Source: Salminus brasiliensis
Taxonomy: Eukaryota > Chordata > Actinopteri > Characiformes > Bryconidae
Assembly: GCF_030463535.1 (NCBI RefSeq)
Contig: NC_132878.1
Location: 24,123,925-24,187,924 of the forward strand
Reading direction: 5' to 3'
DNA: 64,000 nt
This document shows positions 34,622-49,300 of this stretch, one piece after another. How positions within the stretch are numbered: position 1 is the first letter of the stretch; each line of letters opens with the position of its first letter. The notes under the pieces are model-generated. The model saw only the letters and a program-made list of their open reading frames with translations. It made no database searches and had not been told where the DNA came from. A program made the position numbers and the translations under genes.

Positions 34622-37372
34622 AAAAAACATTCAGTTGTGTTGTGACTGGATTTGCAGCGCTGCAAGTGTTTTCTAAAACGTCTGTATCTATTACCAGAAA
34701 ATAGCCCCACCAGTTTGTACAGAAGTCCCTGTAGTTAGTGAGTAATACAGCTTAGTGTGTAATAAGCCTTTCTGCATTACAGAGCACATTTGTTGAAATC
34801 TTGGTGTGTTTTGTGATTTTGCAGCCTGTTTTAATTTGTAGCACACTGGGCTTTCCTGGCCACCGTACAGGGTTTTAAAACAGTGGTTCCCAATTCAGTC
34901 TTTAGTCTTCACCTTAATTTACAATTATTTACAATTTGTTGTAAATATTTTAGTTAATATAATATTTATTAATTATTATATTTTTGCAACTCAATTTGAA
35001 ATCTACACACCTTCATTATAGGTCTATTGTTTATATTTTTGACCCTTGACCCTCCACAAACATTGCATTCTGGGCCCCAGTAGAAATACTTTAGGCACCC
35101 CAGTAATAGAGGAATGCACTGCATTCCATGGTGCCTTCAAGGCAGAGTTAGTGCTGACTATAACCGGAGCTACATTAGAATGATTATACTGTATTTAAGT
35201 GAAACAGAGGTAATTAAGTGACTGCAGGGGGAAATTTAAGAAGACTTGAAATTATTTTTTTACATACACCAGAAGTGTGTAGTAGGAGAAATGGACCTCT
35301 TGATTGTAACAGTTACATTATGGTGGTGTTTTTAAGGGTGTGCTTGTGTGTTAGCTTGCTTTAGGCCTGTCCAAGTGTTTTTAATTTGAATAAAACCAAA
35401 GTGTGTCTGCAGCAATTCAGGCAACAGACAAAATAAAGGACTGAACACACATAGTGTGATGTAGTCCTTGATGCACAATGCTGTCAGAAATCTCAGCTTA
35501 TCTAAAATTTGACAATTAACCCCTTATGCACCGGGACTTTTATTCCACCCTAGGAATTACTAATTGGTAACTACATGCAAAACAATGTAAACTGGCTTGT
35601 TCTTAAGGTAGAACGGGGGGAGAAAGGAACCACGGGTGGTTCTAAAGAGTTTACGAGTTGAGTGTTTGTTTTTGATGGCTTAGCTGATGTTTCCACTCAG
35701 GCAAAACGTGGAAGTATTTCTGAGTGGTGGAAAGGATGCAGTTGAACCAAGAGGGCTTGTTTATGCCTGACTAATTCTGCTCAGCTGTGAAGTTTGGTAC
35801 TGCTGTTTATTTTATTTTGGCAACTACAAACCAAGGCGCTGTTAAACCAAGACCCAGGGCTTGAATAGATTACTGGCAGACTGACAGACTAACCGTATTA
35901 GTTAGAAGAGGTTGTTTTTCTATTATAGTGTGTTTACATTTGGACATAAATATGCATATTGATTTTGAGCTGCCTTATCTGAGTCTAAAAATGCTGTCAC
36001 CTTGATTTAAACGGTTCATATCGCAGAAAATATTTTTTCTTGTTTTTCTCCAAGTCAGAGGTTAAGAAAACATATAATTTACTCACTACTCCATACAGTT
36101 CCTAAATGGAAACTAGGCTGCAAAAACACTTTTTGTCTTGTTTATTTTGTGATGTCAAAGGAAAACAATGTAAAAAGATTTTGTTCCAGGTCAAATTGGA
36201 GCATTTCTATTTGTCCATTCATCATGAAATCCGGACACAATATAAAAACAACTGCCAGAGTCCAATTATGTCAAAAAGTGAAAAAATGACATAAGAGACA
36301 TACGTTTTTTATCTAACAGCGACAATATCCACCTACTCAGCTTACAGCAATGTTACATGGGACATTTTATCTCAAACTTTTTATTTCAGTAAGGCAAATA
36401 CATGTGAGCCAGTCAGAACAGAGATAATTCAAACATACCTCTCTTAAAGGCACAGCAAGTAATCTAAAGAATGAAAAAAGGAAAACAAATGAAATAGTGT
36501 GTAATTAGTAGGACATGCCCTTTCATCAGTCAATATTAAAGCCCACTTAAACCAGCTTTGGGCTGCAACAGATGGCAGTTTATGCAAGTCAGTGCAAGCA
36601 CAGACATTTTGTCGAGTCCTACTCATACATTTTGAACTTAAACATAAGCCATCTTAGTACAGTGACAGATGTGGGTGCATCATGTGTATGTGAGCACACT
36701 GCTCTGTCTGAAACAAGATGAAGCTGCAATTTCCCTCCTGGGATCAATAAAGTATTTCTTTATAATTTGATTCTGAAGCATCACATGTCAGGGTATCAGT
36801 GTATGAAGGAAACCGAATCGAATGGGACTCGAAAAACTACACAATACACATGTGGGTAAAAAAAAGAATTAATATGACCTAAACTTCCTGACGCTTCCAG
36901 GTTAATGGAGCATTAAAACAGTGCAATGAATGGACAATACATAGCATCATATAACCCCCAAAAGCGCTGTTTTGAGGAGTTGCGCTGGCAAGTCTGGCAA
37001 GATTTCTGGCATTTACTGAGTAACTTTAAGGAGAGTACAGCATCTAAACACAAGTAGGCAAGTAAAAAACGCCACAGAAAATACATTCAGGATGGAAATA
37101 CTGTTACTGCTATGCTGTCAAGAATATTTTAGTATTAACACTCCTACAATCTCTGTATAATAGTGCTGAAGCCGGCGCCGGAATCCCTGTCTGTTTATCT
37201 GATATCTGTTTATCTGAGTTACATCTTTGTATCTAAAGCATGACCTTTCTCCAGGCTCATATCATTCAGTGTTGTAAACTGATTGGCTGGGAGTGCTTAG
37301 AGAAAGCTGCAGTCTTGCTGGGCTCTCCCATGTTCTGCAGCTATGACCATGTGCAGCAGGTCTATGAGACGT
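34622..37372. other. il13ra2 3' flank with dispersed repeats
   Basis: Holds a repeat also present at about 44875-44945 (34695-34785: TTTGTACA(G/A)AAGTCCCTGTAGTTA), a copy of the TTGGTCCATTCATCATGAA family near 36170-36260, and a LINE 3' tail (36718-36775: GCAATTTCCCTCCTGGGATC then AATAAAGTATTTCT). A minus-strand AATAAA near 36380-36385 is a candidate poly(A) signal for il13ra2. Confidence 0.5.
36700..36778 (+). mobile_element. Rex1/CR1-type LINE 3' tail
   Basis: GCAATTTCCCTCCTGGGATC directly followed by AATAAAGTATTTCTTTATAA and TGATTCTGA is the usual truncated 3' end of this LINE group in fish. Confidence 0.6.
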
Positions 37373-40300
37373 TCAATGACACACAGGGCTCAGAATAGGA
37401 GGGATGGCCTTTTGGACTTTCTCCTGGTACAGAGTGTAGAAATTGTACTTCTTTTCCTTTCTGTTCATCCACCTGAAGAGAGACAGAGCAAACGAATATG
37501 AGTAAATTCAAGGGAACTGGTATTTAACTGTGTTTTGGAGCTGAAATCAGTCATCCAGTCAATGAATCAACCAACCCCTCAAATATCCTAAGAACCCAGG
37601 GTAACCTGATTCCAACTGTGGAAGGCAGGAGTTTAGCACAGTATGAGTACGTTCCTGTATGAACATGCGTCTATTAGGCCTGGCAATTGAAAGAACTGTT
37701 GGGCAAGAAATCAAATTGACACTACTCCATTGTAGTCGATCAGTTAAGACAAGCATCCAGGCTTTTTTCTGTCCTGGCACCGAAGAGGTAGAACAAACTT
37801 CCCTTTCTGTCCCACTTCACTCACTATCAGACTGAAGACCCTCCTAATCCGAGAGTACTCGGGCAAAGTGTAGAGTATTCTGGTCTCCATATTGACTTGT
37901 GTTTAGGTGTGTCTAAGCTTAGAGGTATCTTTGAATTTTAACTAGCTGAGGTTATCCTTAGGTAAACAGCGAAGCACTTTACTCTGGATAAGAGCATCTG
38001 CTAAATGCTGGAAATGTAAATGTAATAGTTAGATGTAGAAAATGTAATTAGTTGATTCACAAGTGTTGAGGAGCAATCACCTAACTGTGGCCCTCTAGGG
38101 CTAGAGGTGCATACTTTTGCACAAGCCAATCAATCAAACAAGTCTTTATTAGAAAACTTACATTTTCCTCAAGAGCCATAACATGAAACAGAGGGTAAGG
38201 ACTGCTGTGACCACGATGACCAGCATGCCGGCCAGTGATAAAGCATCCCATTGCTTGTGGATGCCCTTTTCGACCTTAATCTCTGTAAACAAAAAATGGG
38301 ATAGAAACTGTGATGAGCGGGTTGTGTGATCACTAAAGCTGGAATAGCCAGTTCATCAAAATGATTGAGATGTTTCCGAAAAGGTGTCTACATGTGTAAA
38401 AAATGCACTCATCTGGATAATTACAGTTCTTCTGCCCCACAGCTCAGTGTTGGAGGGCTTTATAGCTTGTCTATCTCACACCTGGCGTGTTTGTTTCTGA
38501 TCTAAAGAGTTATGTTCTATTGGCAATACTTCTCTACAGAAACTAGACAAGCGTGTGTGTGTGTGTGAGTGAGTGTGTGCGTGTGTGTGTGTGTGTATTT
38601 GTGCTTCTGTGTCAGAAATAGGTGCAACCTAAAGTAGGTAAATGCATTCCTTAAAAGGGGTGTCCAAAACATTTGGACACACAATGTATCATGACCAAAA
38701 ACTACATAGGTAGTGAGAGACATCAACTAAAGTTTATTAGGCTGCAATCTTCTCTTTTTGGATCCTTTGATCTTAAATACAATGCTACAAATAATGTCAT
38801 ACAATGCTTCAAATAATGTCAGAGGTGTGACCAATCACAGCAGGATAGATCCTGCCACCAGTATAACATAGAGACATTAAATGCTAAAAATGAATTAGCA
38901 ACTAAGAATGTGAATTGAAATAAATCTATTATCATCTAAAAATAAAATGAAAGTACACATCATATAATAATATATCATATAATAGTCATATCAGTCACAT
39001 CATGCAACATGATAGCGTGAGCTGCATGTATAAATAAGCAAGCACACTAGTCAGTTGTATCGGAGGGCAAAATCATCAGCATGAGCACAGTGGATGTCAC
39101 CTAATACAGTCCATGCCACAGCATCTCACTAGTGTCATCTGAGTCAAGGATGGTTATTGCCACTATTGGGTAGGTAGTCACAATATTTTGATGTGGCCGT
39201 GTTTAAATCTATCATACTTTAACTTGAGGACACTTTAACTCTGATAAAACATCTTAACTCTGATGAACAGGTGTGGATTTCCTCTGTGTCAGAACTGATT
39301 AGATGATTCTTTTGATCATTTTCTGTAAAGCACTCGCTCATGTTTGAAATGTTTTATTTAATTGATCTATGGAACAAATGAGCTAAGAAAGTAAAGCCCT
39401 GTAATGCTTAATGTAAAGTCCAATGTTTTTGTTTGACACTACTCTAAAATCTGAAAAGAATTCTGATACCAAAATAATCTAAATAATCAAATTTGAGATT
39501 TCAGGGATGCTCTGAGTAAGTACTCAAGTACTCAAAATCAAACCAAATCCCTGTCACAACACCCCTGGTTGTGGCACAGAGATCAGTACCTGTGGAGTGA
39601 TTCTCATTTAGAATACAGTGTTTTGGAGGTTTACCTGGAAAGCATTCTGACTGGCTCCAGTCGCTCCAGTGTCCTTCATCGGCACAGTAACCGTTCACTT
39701 TGGATCTGATTCGGAAGCACTTCCTCTCACTCTCGCCACCCCACGGAAAATCTAAGGTTGTTTCCTCTGTGACATTGATCCACTAAAAGTAAAAGGAGTA
39801 GATTAATCAAACTTTTATTTCAAAGACCTCGATGTAAACCAGGTTAACAGCAACTGGATTACCAGTTTAATACACATTACATATCTCCAATACACTACAG
39901 CAAGATCCTAGAGAGCATCTGCAGACAGGTTAAAATTTTACTCTTGACAAGATGACAGTAAACATCTCAGCATCACCCAGATTTCTACTTCTTGTTTTGT
40001 TCTAGTTCAATTATGGGGGTAGCCATAGAAAAGTGGTTTGGGACCAAAGGGTTTGGGACCAGAAGGTTGCTGGTTCACATCCTTAGTCCTGGCACCCATT
40101 GCAGAGTTGCCCTTGAGTAAGGCACTTAACCTCTAGTTACTTTCCAAACAATGAGGTAGCTGCCAACCACTCCTGGCATATGCTTTCACTGCCCAAATCA
40201 CTAGTGTATGCAGGCTAAGATCCACAGATGGGTCAAATGAGGTTGAATTGCTGCCAGGTATGTAATCTTAATCCTAACTTGTTTTCCATCGCTTTCTGAA

Positions 40301-43300
40301 GGCTAGATCATGCCCCAGTAAGTCACTTGAAAAGATTAAATGAGGCAGTTTTAGACTGCTCTGGAAACGTCCGTCAATTTTACAGAAGCTAAACACAGAC
40401 CATTCTACAGCAGAAAGACTGTATTCCGTGCCATTCTTTCACATGCTGAAACTACCTGAGGTAAAGACAATACAAACGGTTCTGCCAAGACAACTACATA
40501 CTTTTGTTTCACACTAGGAGACACCAAAGACAGAAGCAGCTGTGTGAATGTGCTTTGGCCTTGTCAGCCTTGGGGCATGAATGGGACTATAAATTACAGT
40601 CTTTTCAATGAACACAATGTGACATGAAATAGCAGCCAGGAACTTTCCCTTCACAGAGAGTGGATTCGGGAAGAAATGTGGCTAACACCTGGGAATAGAA
40701 CTAAAAATTGGCAGCGGGAAACCGCAGCAATTAGCACTGTCTGTATGACATATTTAGAAGAAATATTATTTTTTGCCTTTTAGATTTGATTGCTTGGTTT
40801 GTTTGTTGGTTTGTTTGTTTTTCTGAAAGGCATGCTAGCATTTTCTGCTTGACTACAGCTAAAATTAAATGAACCTAATTAAAAAAAACACTCCAACAGT
40901 TTGGTAGTTTTTCTCAGCTGGGTCTTTAAATGGACATGGCAATAATTGTATGATTTATGGTTGTTATATTTTATACTGAGGACAGAAGTGAGGGTCAGAA
41001 AATACAGCATGTTTCTTGTGGTACAGAAAGTCTTCCAAGTTTAAAGGAGAATACATTTTATTACTGCATTAGCATACGTTGTAAACAAGTGCTGGTGATT
41101 GAAACCAGATGTTCAAAGAGTTTACTACACTTGCAGAGGACACTCACAGACAGCTATTAAATCGGTTAGGGATACTTTACACAATGCCTGGTGCCACAGA
41201 TTGTGGATAATACAAGCGCCCATTATTTGTTAAATACACTGGCCTTGTAGCTCCCACTAAATTGGACGGTGTTGGCTGGTTATGCTATAGGAAAACATAG
41301 TCTATATAGAGTGCATTGCAAGTTGCCATTAAAAGTCAATTGAGATTTTTGACCAGCTTCCATCAAAATGCCCATACCGTCGCTGTTATACATAAACTTT
41401 GCATCTCTTCAACGGCGGCTTTATTGAAGAAGGATCAAACCTTTCAATGGAAGTCAATGGCCAAAGATTTTATTCCAAGTAATTTAGGAGCTTTTCCATT
41501 GGTCAATTCATCATGAAATTGTGACAAAATATAAAATGGTTCTAACTATGTTTAAACCAAATGCTGTAATTACAGGTGAAAAACTGCAAAGATAAGATTT
41601 AAAGCTTTTGGATAAGAGCATAGTGAGCACAGATGGATTCAGGGGCGTTTTGTTAATCATAAGCGTAGTGTTTTAGTACTCTGATTGACGTGTAGATGCC
41701 TGCATCTCTTTAAATGCTTTATCAGATCATGTACTGATGCTCTGTATGATGCGCTAGAAATGAAAGCTTTTATTTCTAGAGAACAGTGTGAACACAGTAT
41801 GTGTTGGGGAGATGCCCTTGACCATCATATGCAATTACTTAATCTGTTGCATCGTTTAATGAAACCGATCTTATTGTGTTTATTTTCTTTATTTTGGCTG
41901 CTGAATTGCGATGTGTGTATTAGTACCTGCAACTTGCTCCCATCCCTGCTCTCTGTGGTTCCTTCTAGCTCATACTCCAGACAGTGCTCTGGTACATGAC
42001 CCGCAGGGGGCGACCACTGCACCTGGACCAGTCCATCCTCACCCAGCACCTGCAGGTCAGATACTAATGCGGGCTTTACTGGAAAGAGAGAGAGGAGAGA
42101 GAAGAGTCAGAGACATATAGTTTTAGTCATCAGACGTTCCAGCTCTGGCACAGCATATTTGCCAATGTGTTAGTGTTAGCTGTGGGTGTTCCCATACCTT
42201 TTCACACCTTTTCCAAATATAATCTTTGCATAAGGATTAGGACTTAATTAAGTGACCTTTTTTTAAATTAACCTTTTTTTTAAAAAAAGTGATACGCATC
42301 AATTAGCTATATCAATAAAAGCACTGCCACCAAAGTGAATAATATTGATGATCTGGTTCCAATGGCTTTTGCCAACAGTGGATATATTAGGCAGCAAGTG
42401 AACAGTCAGTTCTTGAGGGTGGTCTGTTAAAAGCATTAAAAGCATTAAAATCTGAACCACTCTGAGCATCTCCAAAACATCAGGCAGGCCTTGTGGGTTT
42501 TTCTTACCTACCAAAAGCACTCCAAGAAAGGATAAATGGTGAACAGGTGACAGGGTTCGTGGCACCTAAGGCTCACTGATGCTCTTGGAGGCCCCACCTT
42601 ACAACTTACAGGACTTAACAACCTTGACATGTCAGACTTGTTTAAGTGGCCTGAGGGGGACCTACATACAAAACTAAGTGGTGTTAATGTTATGGCTGAT
42701 TGGTGTATGTGTAAAGAAACCTTTAAAGATGTGAAGAAGTCAATGTAAAGGTTTGTTAACAATTTACAGGTTCTTTACACCTTCCTTTACAAAAATGGTT
42801 TACTATCATTCATAAAACCTTTAGCAGCACCTTTATTTTTGAGAGTGTGGTGCAGTTTATATCATAAGAGTAGTTGTGTACTATGTGTATTATTATTACT
42901 ATGAATAATATAACATTTAGGTAACTGCATTTTTAGGAGAATGTCATTAGAGTCTGAAACTCATGCAGGCTCTGGTGAAAGACAAGCTTAAACTTATTCT
43001 GACGTTGAGCACAAGGCATCTTTATCTGGTTTAAGACGAAATCAGGGTCACTCAGTTCAGCTTCAGACAGCATGTGAGGAGAGTATCACGTGGCAGTATG
43101 TTTGTCATGGTTTAGTGCGCGGTTTGCAAGGTGAAAAGTAGTTACCCTGGTTTTGGACCTCTAGGGAGAAGAAAGCGGGCTCCAGTGCTCCAGCTGCAGA
43201 AGAGCCGTTCACACAGATGTTGAACTCTGAAAATTCCAAGAGAGCCTCCCGGGGGAATCGGCACCCTCTCCGGACCTCGGGGGATAGGATGTACTCTGGG

Positions 43301-46300
43301 CATTCTGATGTTTCCTGCATTTCCCTGTGCCTGGGAATACAAGACAGGTATATGTAACATGCACAACAGACAAACACACATACACACACACACAATGGGT
43401 CAGAATATTAAGCCTCCCTTTCTTTTGCTATACCCCCATTTTGTGCACTCATGCTGCATGGACTCCGAAGGTTTGTGCAAAAGCCTCGGATGAGTCATCT
43501 AAACACCAGTTTCTATGGAAGTGATCAAATTCATAACACATCTGACTTTTCTGCACAAAGGGCTCAATTTGCTTACATTTGAATATTTACTCAGAAAAAA
43601 TGCATTAATCCTAAATCTTCCTATTTTCTTTTTTTTCAAGTGAGATGCAAGTGTCTTTTTGTTATAAATTAGTGAGAAACTGTCTTGGCCTAACTGTAAT
43701 CTCAACCTCAGAAGAGTTAAATGGAGGAGTAGAGCTTTACCAGTAAAAGAGGGAGTGCTTTGAATGAGGAGTGTCAACTGATCCTGACTGCCACATGCAG
43801 TCCATGTACTCCTTGTTAAAGTAAACACAGCGAAAGTCCCTTATCCGTGAGCCAGCCACGCCTGAGAAAGAGAGAAAAAAAAATGCTTTGTCATTAATCT
43901 CAACACTGACTTAGCAAAAAATATTATGGTTTGTTGTCTCTGTATTCCTGTTATTATTATTCTATGAAACAAATAAGCAACTTATGTTATGTTATGTCTG
44001 ATAACCAGAACAAGCTCTTAGAGATCAAGTGTAACAGCTGTTGGCTAGTTTGCTATTCGGATCTTCATATTTGGCCAAATGTTTGCTTGGCCTGTTGTAT
44101 AATGCACTTCTAAAGTAAACAGTGATAAAAGCAAAGCATGTTTTTTGCCCTCTCCCGCTGTAGTGTGTCTGTAATTGAGAGAACTTCCTTAACAACTTTT
44201 CTGTGGAAAGAGGAAACCCCATGTCCCTTTTACATTGTGGCCATGAAACAGCTTTGTTGGGCCAGTTTCCCTCATATTGTACCTGAAGAAACTGAAAACC
44301 TTGGGACAAGCATGGGACAATTGTATTTCACTTGTACAGATAATCAGAACAGATAAGGTCTAATCAAAACTGCACGGCCTTCCCAAGGGGGGAAATTCCG
44401 GCTATAGTTCCAGGGAAAACACCACATAAACTTGGCCCAGATGTTTCACCTCTCCCCACTAAAACACCCCAAGCATAAATATTTCCTCCGTCACATGCCC
44501 TCAAGTGACCAAACACCAAATATTCTACTAGTGACTAATGACTGTGTGACTAGTCACTGTGAGAAGAGGCGAAAGAAAAGTTGATGTCTGGACCTAAACA
44601 AGACTGGATAAAGAACATCTCTGGGAATTCCCAAGGCAGTGATTATAACTTGTGTGTGTGTGTGTGTGTGTGTGGTCTAAATAAAGTAATTACCATACTT
44701 GTGGAAGGTAAATGTTTGGGTGCGATATTGCTATCTTTTGGGCTCAAAAGATAACAAATCAGTAAATGGGTGGTATTCACATGTGGTATTTGCCTCGTTT
44801 ACAATAGGCATTGTGTGGTTTAGCCTCATTATGACACAACTGGAACATGTGACTAAGGTTGGACTATGGTATGTACCAGCTTGTACAAAAGTCCCTGTAG
44901 TTACAGAACAATACACCTCCGGGTGTAACAAGCCTTTCCGCATTAAAGGGGTTAGATCAGAGTATCATTGTTTATTATTCTAAGCGATGATTCAAAGCAT
45001 GATAAATCAGAATGATTAATTAATAAGCCTGTGCTGATAAAACTATATTTATCAGTGGAACCTTTAAATACGAACATACAGTTAATATTGGCAAAATAAT
45101 GGACCTCAAATAGTAAAATGAACCATTATTTCATCTTGCACTTAGCTGGGCTGTTCATTTGGCCTTTAAAATCCTTTGTTCTGCTTAGTTTCAGTCATCT
45201 TGTCACAAGATGTTTTTTTTCATTCTTTTTGGAGAGGAGTGAAGCCCAACGCTGCTCACAGAGACTAACTTTCAACTATAAGCTAAAACATCAGGTTCTA
45301 ATACACTGGCAGTTGCTTAGAAATGTGTCATATAGTCATGTTTCACATCTGTGCTAGATGAGATTTTTTTTATCTGCCAATAAGACAATGCAAGAAGCTT
45401 CATTGCTTATCGTCGGACAATCTTTTCACTTAATCTTGTCACCAAGAAACTGCCTACTTGGTTAGGAATGCACTGTTTGACTGATCTGCAAAACAGCCGA
45501 AAAATCTCACAGATAAATCTTGCTGTGGAAGGCTCATGTTTTCCTCATGAACTCCTGTGCTGACAGCTGTCAGCTGAGTAGAATATACAACTTTTGCATT
45601 TGTATCCCATTGTATATGTTACAATTATCTGCAATTAAGCGCAGAAGCATTCATGAACATTAGGAAATCCTGATTGCTGAATCCTGATGCTCCTATTCCA
45701 TGTTGGTTAAACATCTGAGGCTGAGGTGATCCACATAATGAACAGATTAAAAGGCAGTGATCAGTGATGTGGGGGGGAATAAGTGGCAGTACTCCCCTCA
45801 TTTACATTCTGGTATGTCTATCGGCTGGTGTCAGCAAATGGGGAAGTATTAGATTGGGAATTTCTACAGTGAATAAAAGAAACTAGGGATTATCACTGAT
45901 GCAAGTTCTGTGCGCTACTATATTATGCACCTGTGTACTGTCGAACCTTCACTCCAGTCAGCTGACAGCTTCAGTTCCTGCTTTTTCTGAGCCGCAAGTA
46001 ATGGAATGTTGCTACATAATTTGCACCCAAGCCTTTTGGTCTTTCCCGGAGAGTCACTGTTTTTGGGTAGCAACCTTCGATCAACAGTAGGGTTGTTAAT
46101 CTTTGCTGACGTTATTTTTAACGTCATAGCTGGATGGGGCTACTGTTTTTCCTGATGCTACATCAACAGGCTTCTCGCTAATAGGAGTGGCAGTAACATT
46201 AGCTTTCTGCTTTAGGCCTGCATTTAAGACTGGTTTTGGTTTAAGATCTGTTGTGGCATTGTCTGACTCATTGTCTGACTCACTCCCTTTTGGAGCACAC

Positions 46301-49300
46301 AGGGAGCTTAGCATTGTTACTTAGCATTAGAGTTGCTTTGACTTTGTCTTTAAGCGCTTGTCAGAGTGTGTTGAGAAATGTGAGGAGAAGAACATTCCAA
46401 CCCTTTGGGAGCAGTGAGAATGTGAGCACAACAAATCCATCCATTTAGATCTTTTAAGAAATGTTACGAAAACATGAAAAAGTGGTGTGATACAGTCATG
46501 AAGGCCAGAGGAAGACCTACCAAATACTGATACGCACTCCTAGTGTCTGTTTTACCTTTTTGTTGTTGTTGTTGATATAGTTTTTTGTGTACGAATTACC
46601 ATTATTACAGTATACCAGTGTTTCTGAATGTTCCTCAAGATCTTGTTGGATCATGTGTTTTTAATTATTTGTTGTAACTAGCCTTAGGTCCAGCTTTGAG
46701 ATCAGCCACACCTGCATTAAATCACGGTTCATTAAAAAACTACAGAAGCTTTTTGGAGCAATGTTATTCATACAATACCAGAATTATATTAAATAAAACC
46801 CATCAACCCACACTTCTAGCAGCCCTGGAGAAGACCTAGATGCTGAGTGCTTGTCCTATACTGCATGTCACAGGTTTAGGGACACTTTGCTTCTCCAAAT
46901 ATTTCAGTACAAATGAACATGGTTGACATAACATATGATAGAGCAAGTGTTTACCATTTTCTTGGCATTAACTGCAAACCTGAAGTAATTGCACACAGTA
47001 ATTAAACTCGCTCTACATTGTGCGTAATTGTAGTTGCTGTGATGCCAACGCTTATCAGCATTTTTTGGTACACAGGCCTTTCAAAAGTTCAAAATAGTGT
47101 CAAATCATTTAGGCAAAGCTCTTCGTGTAGAAGAAGACACTTTAATAAACATTAAGCTGAATGTTTAAGCAAAGTATTGGCAATCAATAGCAGGGCTCAG
47201 GAACTTCCAAAAAGGCGACAAGGTGTCCCCAATCTTTTGACCGCCGATGTAGAACTGGTTTTGAATGAAAGCACTCATAACTTGCTGCATACCTGTGTGG
47301 TCGGGTGTGTGCACAAACTCCACCTCCTCTCCCAGGACCTCTGACTGGTTGGTGCAGGCCCCCTTTGCCAAAGTGAGCATTCTCACCTGGATAGGTTTCT
47401 CCAGGTCAAACTGGGCCTCGTAGGAATGCCTTGTCGTCCGCAGACTCTGAAAAACACACATATAATTCAAGTTGCCAGTGTTGCATCAAACCAACCCTCA
47501 GGGGGAACGCAAAAAGTGACAGTTGAGGTTTTCATTAGGGGACGTGTTTTGGAAGACGCTAAGAACAGGTTGGAAAAAAAAACAGATTATTTATTTCAGG
47601 CTTGAAGATGACAGCTACTACAATTTTGCAATGCAGTGTACTTAGGCCCAGGGTGAATGCTAGGTTTAGGACCATGGTGAGGTTTAAGCTTGAATTTAGG
47701 TTGAGGTTAAGGATAGGATTAGAACCATGGTGAATGTCAGGTTTAGGTTGAGGTTAAGGTTAGAATTGGGACCATCGTGAAGGTCAGGTTTAGGTTAAGG
47801 TTAAGGTTAGGATTTGGAACAGGGTAAAGGTTAAGATTGGATTTAGCTTGAGACTGAGGTTAGGAATAGGACCAGGGTCAGAGTCAGGTTTAGGTTGAGG
47901 TTAAGGTTAGGATTAGGACCATCGTGAAGGTTAGGTTTGGGTTGCAGTTAAGGTTAGGAGTAGAACCATGATGAAGATCAGATTTAGGTTGAGGTTGAGG
48001 TTAAGGTTTAGGTTAAGGTTAGGATTTGGACCATAGTGAAGATTATATTTAGGTTGAGATTAAGGTTATAATAAGGAGCAGGATGAAGATAAGGCTTGGA
48101 TTTAGGTTAAGGTTAAGGTTAGATTTAGGAGCAGGGTGCAGGTTAAGGTTAGGATTAGGACCAATGTGGAGGTTATGTTTAGGTTGAGGTTAATGTTATA
48201 AGGAGCAGGGTGAAGATTAATCTTGGATTTAGGTTGAGGTTAAGGTTAGGACTATAGTGAAGGTTAGGCTTAGGAGCAAGGTGAAGGTTAATGTTAGGAT
48301 TAGAATTATAGTGAAGGTTAGATTTAGGTTCAAATTGAGATTAAGATTAGAATTAAGACCAGGTTGGGGGTTAGGTTTAGGTTTTGGCTTGAAGATAGGG
48401 TTAGGATTAAGATTAGGCCAAAAGTTAGGTTTAGGTTTCGGGTTTGACCGGTGTGAGGGTTAGGATTTGGATTCAGGTTAGGGACAGGTTTTTTTCAGTG
48501 CAAATCTAAAAGAACAACTGATAGACACTTAACTTTTATTTAAATTTAAATCCAGATCATCTCAAGTTTTGCATCTTAAGATCAACCATCAAGATCAACT
48601 AACAGATGTATGCCTGGTGAGCTTTGTCACTTCAAGGAGAACCTCTAAAATATGAACAGACAGTTTTACACAGCCATTGTGCCCTGACACAAAGCCCACT
48701 TTAGAACGGAACTGAATTAGTTCAGTGAGTTCAGAGTGACTGAGAGGCATTTTCGGATTAATGTTTGGAGCTATGTGTTCATACCGCAATGCAAGACTGA
48801 TGGGTTTTGGTCAATTCAACCTGTGTTTAGTTCAGAAGAACTTTGGTGGAAAATCTCAGAACTTGGAAAATGTTCATTTTGATCCTTTTTATGGTCAATC
48901 TCTATCCTTGTTCATCTTGTCACATGCTTTCTTCTTGGTCATGTGCCAGAGTTCTGTGGAACTCTGGCTTCATGCACACAGGGAGTGAAGCCAGCAGCAT
49001 ATCTGCATCATCTGAATGGAGCACATTGTCTGTTGGACTCAAATTGCTGTAAAGGAGCTGAATCAGGGCTGCGTTTGAACTGAGTCAGCGCTGAGCGCAA
49101 CTATTGTGACTTTGTGATCTTTGAAAGATGTGGAGGTTTTTATTATGTTAACTGGTTTACTGTTTTCTACAATCTACAAAGGTTTTTCCCCAGTACAATC
49201 AAGACTATAACTCAAGACATGCAGAATTATGCAGTGATGGAAAAAATCACTTGCAGAAGGTTGCGACCTTCCTTGTTGGCTGCTAAAAAACTAGTTTGGT

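Noticed and set aside
48257-48463. Open frame of alternating Val/Arg/Lys/Leu
   Set aside because: By-product of the TTAGG-rich minisatellite.
47640-48490. Interstitial telomere (TTAGGG)n array
   Set aside because: Units are TTAGG/GGTTAAGG-rich but not in-register TTAGGG, so a telomeric origin is not shown.
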